Positions 21,434 through 32,122 of a stretch of DNA of 64,000 nucleotides are shown here, piece after piece (position 1 is the first letter of the stretch; every line of letters starts with the position of its first letter). This DNA is from Poa pratensis (lineage: Eukaryota; Streptophyta; Magnoliopsida; Poales; Poaceae). The stretch covers positions 133,025,505 to 133,089,504 of the forward strand of contig CAMZMU010000041.1 in NCBI GenBank assembly GCA_947311845.1, written 5' to 3'. Made by a program: the position numbers and the translations under genes. The notes beneath the pieces were generated by a model. It saw only the letters and a list, made by a program, of their open reading frames with translations. It had not been told where the DNA came from and did not search any database.

Positions 21434-22903
21434 TGGTTCCCCATGGTCCTATGTACCAACCTAACACAACCAAGCAAAAAGTTCATGCGTCTACCCCTCT
21501 CGGCGCCGGTCAAAGGGGTAGATCGACAGGTTGGACTTTTTTCCATCGGGCGTAGGGTTTCGCCGTACCGGGGTCCGGAGCGTCGGAATCCCACCAAAAA
21601 TTGCATGGGTCCCTAATATATGTATAAGAGTGTGTTGGTAGGTTGTGGGAACCAAGATACAGATCCGAGGTGCGACCCCCTTCATCGATCCCTCTTACTC
21701 CGTAGTAAGTTCCGACACTTAGAGGTGAAAACTCCCGTTTCGGGTGCCAGGCATGGAATCATGCGACGGAACACATGAAATGTTGGTTCTCCATGGTCCT
21801 ATGTACCAACCTAACACAACCAAGCAAAAAAGTTCATGCGTCTACCCCTCTCAGCGCCGGTCAAAGGGGTAGATCGACAAGTTTGACTTTTTTACCAGCG
21901 GGCGTAGGGTTTCGCCGTAGCGGGGTCTGGAGCGTCGGAATCCCACCAAAACTTGCATGGGTCACTAATATATGTATAAGAGTGTGTTGGTAGGTTGTGG
22001 GAACCAAGATACAGCTCCGAGGTGCGACCCCCTTCACCGACCCCTCTTACTCCGTAGTAAGTTCCGACACTTAGAGGTGAAAACTCCCGTGTCGGGTGCC
22101 GGGCACGGAATCATGCAACGGAACACATGAAATGTTGGTTCCCCATGGTCCCATGTACCAACCTAATGGTTCGCCCGAAAGGGGAGTTCACCTCTAAGTG
22201 CAGAAACTCACTAGAGAGAAAGTGAAGTCGGTGAAGCCGGTCACACCTAGGAGTAGGATATTGCACATTTACAACACCCAACACACTTGTATACATATGG
22301 TATGGCACAACCTAGGTTTGGGTGCGGTTCCGACGCTCCGGGCCCCGCTTCGGCGAAACCCTGAATCCGCTGGAAAAACCCTAACGTTTTCATCTACCCC
22401 ATAGACGTGCGTCGAAAGGGGGTAGGCCAGTGGACTTTTTTGCTTGGTTGTGTTAGGTTATGCCATAGGAACATGAGAAACCAAAGTCTACACCAAATCA
22501 ACACAAGATTCCATCCGGTTCGCCCGAAAGGGAGTTTTCACCTCTAAGTGCAGAAACACAGTAGAGAGAAAGTGAAGTCGGTGAAGCCGGTCACACCTAG
22601 GAGTAGGATATTGCACATTTACAACAAACAACACACTTGTATACATATGGTATGGAACAACCTAGGTTTGGGTGGGGTTCCGACGCTCCGGGGCCCCGCT
22701 TCAGCGAAACCCTGAATCCGCTGGAAAAACCCTAATGTTTTCGTCTACCCCCATAGACGTGCGTCGAAAGGGGGAAGGCCAGTGGACCTTTTTGCTTGGT
22801 TCTGTTAGGTTAGGCCATAGGAACATGAGAAACCAAAGTCTACACCAAATAAACACAAGATTCTATCCGGTTCGCCCGAAAGGGGAGTTTTCACCTCTAA
22901 GTG
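21434..22903. repeat. Head-to-head array of ~350-bp repeats
   Basis: Two units on one strand (21434-21781 and 21782-22133, with CAACCTAACACAACCAAGCA near each start) are followed by two on the opposite strand (about 22172-22516 and 22517-22903). Each contains a CTACCCC...GGGGTAGA element, a GGGTTTCGCCG block and the end CACTTAGAGGTGAAAACTCCC. Partial units recur at about 24655-24745 and 25233-25353. Superfamily not recognised; no coding sequence. Confidence 0.8.
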
Positions 22904-23120
22904 CACTAGTAGAGACAGGGCCTTTCGTCCGGATCATTTGTCCCGGCCCCTTTCCAAACCGGGGCTAAAGGCCCGGCCACGTCGCCCGAAATAGCCCACG
23001 CGCCCCTCACCCCTTTTGTCCCGGTTCGTTAGGGCCTTTAGTCCCAGCTCGTGTCACCAGCCGGGACTAAAGGGGTATGCCACGCGCTGCGGCCTGGTGC
23101 CCCCTTTTAGTCACGGTTGG
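22904..23120 (+). mobile_element. CACTA terminal fragment (TIR CACTAGTAGAGACAGGGCC)
   Basis: Begins CACTAGTAGAGACAGG inside a 350-bp unit, after CTCTAAGTG. Subterminal motifs of the TAGTCCC/GGGACTAAA type follow. The matching opposite end is not seen, so this is a truncated or rearranged element, distinct from CACTA-2 and from the end at 25232. Confidence 0.6.
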
Positions 23121-23453
23121 TAACACCACTGGGGCACCAGCTGCCGCCGCAAGCAACAGGCCACCCGTACGCTGGTGGGAGCGTGGGTAGAGGTGGTGGG
23201 TACAAGAACTGCGACATCGAGAAATCGAAAGTGGGCTCTGGAGAGAGATAGCATCCCGCTGGAAGGAGTTCCATCGGAACGAACGGCGCGGATTATTTAT
23301 AAAACAGAAAATGACAAGGCGCCGACGGCCGGCCTCTACGCTGACGGCCAAATGCCTAATTATTATCTTATTTTATATTTATACTTATTTATTTATTAGT
23401 ATCAATTATTTTACTACCGCACTCCGGCGAAGGAAACACACAAACTGCAACTC

Positions 23454-23797
23454 CTTGATCCAACGGCTCCCAAGCTCTCGAAGGAAACACATGATCCGCG
23501 TACTTGTTCCTGATTGGCTAGCCGAAGGGAGTCATTCGCTTGATCCAACGGCTCCCAAGCTCTCGAAGGAAACACATGATCCGCGTACTTGTTCCTGATT
23601 GGCTGGCTAGCCGAAGGGAGTCATTCGCTTGATCCAACGGCTCCCAAGCTCTCGAAGGAAACACACGATCCGCGTACTTGTTCCTGATTGGCTAGCCGAA
23701 GGGAGTCATTTGCTTGATCCAATGGCTCCCAGCTCTCGAAGGAAACACACGATCCACGTACTTGTTCCTGATTGGCTAGCTGGAGGGAGTCACTCGG
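23454..23797 (+). repeat. Four 85-89-bp tandem repeats
   Basis: Copies begin with CTTGATCCAACGGCTCCC at 23454, 23539, 23628 and 23713 (periods 85, 89, 85). The third period is longer because of an extra GGCT in a GGCTAGCC site. Each has GATCCGCGTACTTG and CCTGATTGGCTAG. They lie immediately upstream of a TATA box and may act as promoter repeats. Confidence 0.9.
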
Positions 23798-23805
23798 AGA
23801 GGCGG

Positions 23806-23960
23806 GTCTATAAGAGAGGCAGGAGTACACTTCACATCCATCATTGGCAGTATACGGGTAACAGAGAGCAAGATTTCAGAGAGGCAGGAGTTCCTAGAGC
23901 GGAGGCTGAAGGTGAACCCTCTCCTCGGTCGGATCCAAGCAGCGACAAGGATCTCTGATG
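23806..23960 (+). promoter_or_regulatory. Core promoter and leader of the second CACTA fragment
   Basis: A TATA-like TCTATAAGAGAG at about 23808 follows the 85-bp repeats. A leader-like sequence continues with GAGAGGCAGGAG copies at about 23813 and 23879. Start site inferred. Confidence 0.45.
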
Positions 23961-24252
23961 ATTAGCAACATCCCCAACACTTGTTCGGATGGTTGCAGAT
24001 CATCAGAGACGTCTTGCCGCTGTTAGAATCGAAGGCCGATTTGCCGTCTCACGACCACACGATGATTTGCCGATTTGCCGGTCAGAGTGGCCACTGGAGA
24101 AGGTAGGCAACTTCGATCCGACGTGGTTCTGAAAGGGGCCTTGTTAATTTAGGTAGTGCTTGCGCATGGTTACCATCACTGGATAATATAGTTAGAATAG
24201 GATGTGCTAGAATAGGATAACTTAGTTAGAATAGCAAATAGAAGGTTGGTAG

Positions 24253-24522
24253 ATGCCATATCTAGGTCCCAACCTTTGCTTTACAGATTTGGCCAGCGCT
24301 ATAAGATTTTCTATTTTATGGCTCGAGGAGAGCGAGGATGAAGATGATATCTTCATGCCGAGTGAAGAGAGCAAGAAAGCTGCAGCAGCGGCGGCGGCGT
24401 CATCGTCGAAGGGTAAGGATGCTGCGTCGTCGAAGGACAGGGGTGCTGCGTCGTCGAAGGGCAAGGGTGTTGCGTCGTCGAAAGGCAGGAGTGATGCGGG
24501 AGGCTGCGTCGATGGTAGATGA
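24253..24522 (+). CDS. Uncharacterised Ala/Ser/Lys-rich ORF in a CACTA fragment
   Basis: An 89-residue frame, not recognised. It starts MPYLGPNLCF, has an acidic stretch (EESEDEDDIF), then an alanine run and repeated SSKGK/ASSKGR units encoded by a GCGTCGTCGAAGG repeat (24413-24490). A conventional splice site could sit near 24300, so it may be one exon of a larger gene. It lies downstream of the TATA box at 23808. Low complexity and lack of homologues known to me keep confidence low. Confidence 0.3.
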   Translation: MPYLGPNLCFTDLASAIRFSILWLEESEDEDDIFMPSEESKKAAAAAAASSSKGKDAASSKDRGAASSKGKGVASSKGRSDAGGCVDGR

Positions 24523-24529
24523 ATTTTCT

Positions 24530-24935
24530 TTTTCTAATTTGCAGAGTACCATGTATCTTCAATTTATGTTGTGTTCTCGCTACTAGCGATATTTTCTTCT
24601 CTGTGTAATTTATGTTGTCAATGTAATTTGCAGGGTTTGTTTAATATCAATGTGAAAAGTAGTCGAAAGGGGTAGCAAAGTGAAATTTTTTGGTTGCTTG
24701 TGTAAGGTTAGCCCCTAGAAACACCCTAAACAAATTTATACCCCACCTCTTACGCAATATCTTGACGTGCAATTCTGAGAGACAAGATTCGCGTCATCAT
24801 TTTATGTGGGTGGAGACCGCTATTCGGTGTAGCTATATACATAAAAATGAATAAAAACATATTAAAAATGTTGAATTTAATTTATAGGTACAAATAAATA
24901 CATAAAATTGAAGATTATAAAAAACACATGGAACC
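24530..24935. other. AT-rich non-coding CACTA interior
   Basis: No gene. A stretch at 24655-24745 (GTCGAAAGGGGTAG... TTGGTTGCTTGTGTAAGG) resembles part of the 350-bp unit. Confidence 0.4.
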
Positions 24936-25353
24936 TGTGCCGACGGCAGGCATAAAAAAATAGAGAAGAATGAACAGTAAAAATAATTTTGTTTTTGCCG
25001 ACGGCATTGCCGTCGGCCTAGGGGAGGCCGTAATTTCTCCTATTCTTAAAAAATTGTCTGGAATTACCTTTGCCGACAGCTACCGTCGGCTTAGAGTAGC
25101 TATGCCGACGGCATTTTCTATGCCGACGGGTTTTTTTGCGGGCTGGCCTCGACGAACTCTATGCCGACGGCCCCGACAAAAAGCCGTCGGCTTAGGTGTT
25201 GGCCGTCGGCATAGTCCTGCTGTCCCGTAGTGGAATCATGCGACGGAACACATGAAATGTTGGTTCCCCATGGTCCTATGTACCAACCTAACACAACCAA
25301 GCAAAAAAGTTCATGCGTCTACCCCCTCTCGGCGCCGGTCAAAGGGGTAGACG

Positions 25354-25524
25354 ACGCCTCGCACGTTAGGTCCACTTATTCGGGGTTTCGACCCATGCGG
25401 CCCGCACTGGAGGGTTTATATATATTATCGAGAAACATAATTAAGTGAAGTAAATGAACATACTGGAAGCCTTAACAAAGAAAATAAATGAAGCAAGCAT
25501 ATCGAAAGAAAACAGGAGTGGGAA
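25354..25524. other. Spacer before the right CACTA-2 subterminal array
   Basis: Non-coding; no recognised feature beyond an AT-rich TTTATATATATTAT stretch near 25415. Confidence 0.35.
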
Positions 25525-25995
25525 CACATGCTTTGCCGTGTGCTATGCACAAAGGCACACGGCAAAGTAAGCGTTTGTCGTGCATTGAGCTCAGAGCACA
25601 CGGCAAAGAAGTTCCCGCCAAACTATTTAGAACGCGGGAAATGAGAGCGCGGTGGAATAAAATTTGGCCACTCTTTGTCGTGCGTTTTGCTATCCACGCA
25701 CGGCAAAAATTCTCGCAAAGTTGCAGATCCTGGTCAACTTCTTTGCCGAGTGTAGAACTTTTGCCGTGTGTGTTGTGTCTATTTCGCCGTGCGGTATACT
25801 TTGCCGTGTGCCATCCATCCTCTGTGCCGTGTCCCGTTTCTTTGCCGTGCGCCGTGCGTCTTCTCTGTCGTGTTACGTTGCTTTGCCGTGCTCCTTGGCG
25901 TACGTTCACGGCAAAGGGTTCTTTGCCGTGTTCCGAGAAGTGGAAGCGCACGACAAAGAATGGTCCGCACGGGAAAGATAGATTTTCCGGTAGTG
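25525..25995. repeat. CACTA-2 right subterminal repeat array and terminus
   Basis: A dozen or so CTTTGCCGTG-like motifs in both orientations, ending TTTTCCGGTAGTG at 25995. Mirror of the 5735-6350 array. Confidence 0.88.
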
Positions 25996-26102
25996 GAGGG
26001 TGGCGCCATCGTCGACAAGTTTTTTCTCCTCCCGGCGACGGCAGATCTACGACGGTGATTTCTACATCTATCTTCCTCTGTCGTCCCCCTCGCTTAGATC
26101 TG
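25996..26102 (+). other. Host flank right of CACTA-2
   Basis: Leader-like C/T-rich sequence that rejoins 5734 when CACTA-2 is removed. Ends where an LTR begins (TGTAACATCCC at 26103). Confidence 0.4.
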
Positions 26103-29100
26103 TGTAACATCCCAATATTTTGGAATGTTCAAAAATCACAAAAAAATTAAAACTTTTGTTTTTATTAAAAGAAAACATTCAAATTATAATAGAAACCAAA
26201 TAATAGAATACTTTTGGCATCTTCAAAAACTTTAATAGTTTAATTCCAAGTAATATTTAATTCAAAATTTGAGTTTAGTTTAAATTCTTTTATCCAAAGT
26301 ATTTCATCAACCCCAATATATTTGGCAAGGTGATTTAAAATTTTCAAAGACAACTTCATTTCATAAAATGTCTTATTCCAAGTATTTGATTTTAAATATT
26401 TAACTTTTGGTAATTCTTTAAACCCAACAGTTCTTATTTGCAAAGTGCTTCAGTTATTTAAAGTATGCCTATTTCTAAAATGGTTCTGATTAAACTATAT
26501 GATTTAAAATTAGGAGTTTGTTAAACTCTAAAACAAAATCTATAAAGTGTTTTAAGTCATTTAAAGATTGTTCTATGTTAAAATTTGGTTTTGATTCAAT
26601 TATATTTAATTAAAGAAAATAAACTTAAAATAACTATTTCTCAATTTTTACATTTGTGGTAATTTATTTGAAGATTTATAAGATCCATAATATAAATGGG
26701 TATTTATATTTAAATGATTTATCAAACTCTATTTAAATAAAATGTTTTGTATCAAATTATTGTTTTGGGTTTATCATATTGAATGATATTACTCATACTA
26801 TTTTTCTGGAATTTATTCTAAGTCAAAATGATTTATTAAAACCCTAGTTCAAAATTGACATAAAGTTTCAATTAAGAAATTATACAATATTTTAAAATTA
26901 TTATCTTTTTTGTATTGCAAAAGTGTTACCAAATCGTTTACATTGATAAAGGTTATTTTACAAAAATTTACAAACAAGTTTGAATTCAATTGGAATTGTA
27001 AAACCAAAGTTATAAAAAGTTTCAGAAAAGAAAAAGAGAAAAGAACCAAAAAAAATAATGGAAACCAGCCTAACTGGGCCGAGGCCCATCTCGCAACCCA
27101 GCCCCACAGCAACTATCTCTCTTCTCTCGCAAACAGGAGGGCCCCACCTGTCGGCACCGACATCTTCTGCCGTTTCTGCCGTCCGATCAGATCTCGACGG
27201 CCAAGATTAGAAAATCCAGCGAAGAGGTATCTATCATTCTCAGCCCTCAGATCTGGATCTGACGGTCCAGATCAGTTCACTTAACCACGTCATCCGCCCA
27301 GTCAGCGCCTAGTCAGCAGCCACGTCGGATCCAGTCAGCGCCCGCATGGAAAATGATTTTTCTATTTAGATTTAATTGGCCGTTTTGCGGACAAGCCCCT
27401 GCATCTTAGAATCATCATTACTTTTTATTGGTTTGGCCAAATTTAACAAACTTTATATTTTTGAAAAGCCCTAAACTTGTAGAATATTTTAGCACTGTTA
27501 GTTTTCAGTTTTGCCATAGTTTAAAACATTCAAATTTCAAATGTGTGATTTGAGTAATTTTAGCATATCTTTAAATCCATAAAACCAAAATTTGCAAATA
27601 AAATATTTTTGGAAACCTTTGGATCTGTAGAATAGCTAGCCACTGTTAGAAATTAATTTTGGATATTTTTAAACTGATTTAAAAATCAGAGGCTCAATAT
27701 TGAGTAATTCACGTTTATTTAAAATTGCAAATGAATGTTTTGAGTAAATTTGACAATAGATTTAAATTGGTACGTCCAAAATTTGTAAATAAAATATCCT
27801 TGGAAAGCCCCTGACCTGTAGATTATTTTGCTTCTGTTATTTTCATTTTTTAGTAGTATAAATTTATTCAAATTGCAAATGGATAATTTGAATAAATTTG
27901 GCATATCTTCCAATTTATAAGTCCAAAAATTTCATATAAAATAGTTTTAGAAACCTTAGAAGATGTATAATTTTATTCCTTTGTCATAAAATATTTTTGA
28001 GATTTATTTTGATGATTTGAAATCAGAGACTCAAATTGAATAATTGGCAAAGAGTAATTTTTGGCATAGTTTAATTTCTATTAATTATTTTAACATGTTT
28101 CTTTTTGAGAAAAATCCTAAATAAATGGCCTTTGACCAGAGAGACTAAATGCCATAATTATTAATGTAATTTAAACTTAAATAATTAAGTTTGTGCTAAT
28201 AGTCTTTTAAAATGTTTTCATTTGCAAACCTCTTTTTTTTTAAATGTGTTAAGTCCTTTTTAACCAAACCCAATTGTTATGTTGTTGTCCATGTTTGATG
28301 TTGTGTTTTGTGTTGATTGTTGCATTGTTGTTTGTTTATATTGTTTACATTGAACGGAGAGCTCCGAGTTACGTTGAAAAGAGTTGTGAGCACCGACAAC
28401 TTTCAAAGGCAAGTGGCACACCTCATAAATTTCCTAAGTATTTTGTCTATGCATGAGTAGAATATTTTTCTTAAGCATGTGTAGGACTTAGTAGAATTGC
28501 TATGCTAAAGCTGTTTAGGATAGCTCCCCTTTTACTAGTTGTCTTGCATCCCATTTTAACTTAGTAGTTTATTGAAGTGCTATGCAAAAGATGTTTTATG
28601 AAAAGCTAAATTCTACTAAGTTAAAATGAAACACCTGGTTGGAATTGGTTTTGATAAGAAGATGTATGAGTTGAGTGTTGTCCCCAGGGGTTTTACCTGA
28701 GGGATATTCACTTGTGGATGGCCACCTAGGAACAAAGGGATCTGAAGAACTCCAAGTGAAGATTGCTTCCCGTGCAACCATTTGTCATATGGGCTCTGTC
28801 TTGACGGAGTACGTTGGTGTGAACCTGGGTCCGGAGATCGACAGATGTTGGGTTGATAGGTGGGCGGTGGTCTCCTGGTGATCATGGGAACACAACTTCG
28901 GAAAAGTCTCGTCTCGATCTTCTCCTTTTCCTTCTCACTAAATGAGTGTAGAGGATAGTTTGGGTTGATTGGGTCAAATGGTGAAAGTGCACAACCTCTC
29001 GAGAGTGTCAAAACTAAGTACTTAGCCGTGTCCCCGGTTACGGACAATTCTGAGCAGCTGATCAAGGACGTCAACGGAGGATCCCAACATGCCAACTTCA

Positions 29101-29723
29101 TAATAAAACTTGTTAGTAAACAACATTAGGGACTCCCCGTGGTTTTACCGGAGGTAGTCACCTGACACACTGGGGTTTTACCATGTGTTGCCACGGTTTC
29201 ACTGGGGTTTTACCAGTGTTACCAATTTAATAGATGCAAAATGTTTTACAAAGTGATAAGATAAAACTAGCTTTATGCAAATTAGCCTTTGAACTCCACC
29301 GGTCAAATATGCATATAGGTTATTAGAGTTATTCCACTATGTGTCCACAGAGTGTCACTTGCCAGATCCATTTTATATGGTTCTGACCCACCTTGTTGTA
29401 ACATTTTTCCTGTTGCAGGATGTTCAGACGATGAGTGAGGTTTCGTATAAGGTTTCGAGTCTACAACCAACATGTTTTCGCCTTTGGCACATGAAGATGA
29501 TGGAGACTCACTGCTACTTTTATTCCGCTGTGCTGAACTTTGTCAAATGCTAGCCTTGAGCTATGCAATTTGTAATGAAAATTGTAAGTCTGGATCATGT
29601 GATGTAATAAAATTTGACGCATTTGCATGATATTCATCTTAGACTGTGTGTGCAAATGAATCGATCCAGGGGTTTGCACTATACACGGGGATCTTGCCAA
29701 TTTTTAAGTGCAGGTCTGCTACA
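26103..29723 (+). repeat. 5' LTR (3.6 kb) of the LARD-like element
   Basis: Largely AT-rich apart from a GC-rich patch at 27060-27350. No credible gene inside. Confidence 0.87.
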
Positions 29724-29725
29724 GA

Positions 29726-29737
29726 TGGTATCAGAGC
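29726..29737 (+). other. Primer-binding site of the LARD-like element
   Basis: TGGTATCAGAGC, initiator tRNA-Met type. Confidence 0.9.
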
Positions 29738-30351
29738 ACTGTGTTGCCTGTAGGTTCGAAACCCTTGGTTTGGCTAGAAATAGGTTTGACCATCGGATTG
29801 TTTTCTAAAAACCAAACTTTTCATTTTATCTTCTCATACTCTCATCTAGTGTCGAACCTTCTGAAATTATCTTCTTTTATTCTAGATGACCATGTCCGTA
29901 AAGTCTGAGTCTGCTGCTCCATATGCAATTCTATGAATCAACACGAAGCACTACATGCAAGACCATTGAAGAACCCAGATTCAGAGCTCAAACACCTAGA
30001 AGATTTTGTAGAAAGTTAAAGAAGAACTTGAAGCACTCAAGAAGGAGATAGACTAGAGACCACCACATAATTAGAATAACGACATCGTGATAGTGTATTG
30101 TTCATACCAACTTAGGTTGTATGACAATACTAGATTGTTTGTTTATGTTTGAACCTCTTGCTTGATGTTTGTTAGACATTATTTGTAAGATGATACAAGA
30201 TCTTTTAGACCACCACCCAGAGATTTTTTTTTAGGGTGGTAGCCCACCCATATGATCTAAACCCCGTTGCCTAAACCCGGAGATTTCAAACCCATCTAAC
30301 TTCTAGCCTTCTCGAATCTCGAGGACGAGATTCTTTTTATGGGTGGTAGTC
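29738..30351 (+). other. Non-coding interior of the LARD-like element
   Basis: Stops in all frames. A short in-frame start after CTTTTATTCTAG (ATGACCATGTCCG, 29885) looks like a vestige of a gag start. The last 50 bp form the polypurine region. Confidence 0.6.
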
Positions 30352-31415
30352 TGTAACATCCCAATATTTTGGAATGTTCAAAAATCACAAAAAAATCAAA
30401 ACTCTTGTTTTTATTAAAAGAAAACATTCAAATTATAATAGAAACCAAATAATTGAATACTTTTGGCATCTTCAAAAACTTTAATAGTTTAATTCCAAGT
30501 AATATTTAATTCAAAATTTGAGTTTAGTTTAAATTCTTTTATCCAAAGTATTTCATCAACCCCAATATATTTGGCAAGGTGATATAAAATTTTCAAAGAC
30601 AACTTCATTTCATAAAATGTCTTATTCCAAGTATTTGATTTTAAATATTTAACTTTTGGTAATTCTTTAAACCCAAAAATTCTTATTTGCAAAGTGCTTG
30701 AGTTATTTAAAGTATGCCTATTTCTAAAATGGTTCTGATTAAACTATATGATTTAAAATTAGGAGTTTGTTAAACTCTAAAACAAAATCTATAAAATGTT
30801 TTAAGTCATTTAAAGATTGTTCTATGTTAAAATTTGGTTTTGATTCAATTATATTTAATTAAAGAAAATAAACTTAAAATAACTATTTCTCAAATTTTAC
30901 ATTTGTGGTAATTTATTTGAAGATTTATAAGATCCATAATATAAATGGGAATTTGTATTTAAATGATTTATCAAACTCTATTTAAATAAAATGTTTTGTA
31001 TCAAATTATTGTTTTGGGTTTATCATATTGAATGATATTACTCATACTATTTTTCTGGAATTTATTCTAAGTCAAAATGATTTATTAAAACCCTAGTTCA
31101 AAATTGACATAAAGTTTCAATTAAGAAAATATACAATATTTTAAAATTATTATCTTGTTTTGTATTGCAAAAGTGTTACCAAATCGTTTACATTGATAAA
31201 GGTTATTTTACAAAAATTTACAAACAAGTTTGAATTCAATTGGAATTGTAAAACCAAAGTTATTAAAAGTTTCAGAAAAGAAAAAGAGAAAAGAACCAAA
31301 AAAAATGGAAACCAGCCTAACTGGGCCGAGGCCCATCTCGCAACCCAGCCCCACAGCAACTCTCTCTCTTCTCTCGCAGACAGGAGGGCCTCACCTGTCT
31401 GCACCGACATCTTCT
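30352..31415 (+). repeat. Truncated 3' LTR of the LARD-like element
   Basis: About 1,064 bp, a close copy of 26103-27168. It ends abruptly and is followed by sequence unrelated to the LTR. Confidence 0.87.
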
Positions 31416-31875
31416 TCCTCAAATCGCGCCCATGATCGCGTCCGAGAACAGCCTGCAGCGTTAAGCAAGAAAATGTACACTTCTTGGTAATCATTATTTA
31501 GGCTCCTTATTTTTTACTTTAGCATAGAAAACATATTCTGATTGTTTACTTTATATGTGGATAGATAATCTTAACGAAATATGCTTGTGGGATTTACACA
31601 TAATTTCTTGCATTAGCAGTGCTCCACGGAGAAAAGTTTGGAAACTAAAGCATTCTTGATGTAACAAAACCTAGTTACGATACACCCAAGTTATAGTTTT
31701 ACGTGTTTTATGTTATGCATGTGTATACCTCATTCATCAAGTTCGTCTGGGTCTAATTATTTGTTTCTAAATCACTACTGCATTATGTAATATCATGTTG
31801 TACTCTTAAAAAAGTTGTCTTTAAGTGTGTACTAATTACTAACTTAGTGAACAATGTCAATTTTCCCATTTAAAG
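31416..31875 (+). other. Sequence between truncated LTR and first FLK exon
   Basis: Intron-like AT-rich sequence ending in a TTTAAAG acceptor. The KH1 exon expected upstream of this acceptor in FLK genes is not found here, nor in 5311-5734 or 25996-26102. Confidence 0.5.
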
Positions 31876-32122
31876 GTAATGATTTCAGCAAAGGATGAGC
31901 CAGATGAACTGATATCTCCAGCCATGGATGGCTTACTTAGAATTCATAACCGGATAACTGATGGTTCAGATGTTGAATTTGGTCAGCCTCAACGGGGTGC
32001 TAGTAATATAGGACCAACACGACTACTAGTGCCAGCTTCCCAAGCTGGAAGCCTTATTGGGAAGCAAGGAGCAACAATTAAATCCATACAAGATGCTTCA
32101 AAGTCCGTTGTCCGTATTGTTG

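Larger units (their letters stand above)
23300..25232 (+). mobile_element. Second CACTA fragment, GCCGACGGC-type subterminal repeats
   Basis: Right terminus GTCCCGTAGTG at 25232 (minus strand CACTACGGGACAGC), preceded from 24936 by many GCCGACGGC/GCCGTCGGC motifs. A few similar motifs at 23318-23345 may be the other subterminal side. It contains the 85-bp tandem repeats, a TATA box and one short ORF. The left terminus was not found. Sequence to the right (GAATCATGCGACGG) is the start of a 350-bp unit, so it inserted in that repeat. Confidence 0.55.
5735..25995 (-). mobile_element. CACTA-2, complete 20.3-kb CACTA transposon with nested insertions
   Basis: Left end CACTACCGGAATCGCC at 5735. 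The right end, read on the minus strand, is CACTACCGGAAAATC ending at 25995. Both are bordered by the 3-bp duplication GAG (5732-5734, 25996-25998). Both ends carry many CTTTGCCGTG-type subterminal repeats (5755-6345; 21060-21170 and 25525-25985). The gene runs on the minus strand from near the right end. About 8.6 kb is later insertion (8905-9634, 12828-20653), plus an island of other repeats at about 21180-25500. Its own sequence is therefore nearer 7-8 kb, a normal size for the superfamily. The coding part is defective, so mobility would need a transposase from another copy. Confidence 0.92.
26103..31415 (+). mobile_element. Non-coding LTR element with 3.6-kb LTR and truncated 3' LTR
   Basis: 5' LTR 26103-29723 (3,621 bp, TGTAACATCCC...GCTACA), followed two bases later by the primer-binding site TGGTATCAGAGC (29726-29737). 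The interior is only about 0.63 kb and has no coding region. It ends with the gypsy-style CGAGGACGAGATTC...GGGTGGTAGTC tract before the 3' LTR at 30352. The 3' LTR matches the 5' LTR to about 31415 (27168 in the 5' copy) and then stops, so some 2.5 kb of it is missing. The 5-bp left flank is ATCTG; no right duplication can be tested. LARD-like derivative of a gypsy family. Confidence 0.88.

Noticed and set aside
23454..23797. CRISPR-like array
   Set aside because: The repeats are contiguous 85-bp tandem units without unique spacers, in a plant genome.
29726..29737. tRNA gene near the TGGTATCAGAGC motifs
   Set aside because: These are 12-nt primer-binding sites; no cloverleaf is present at any of them.
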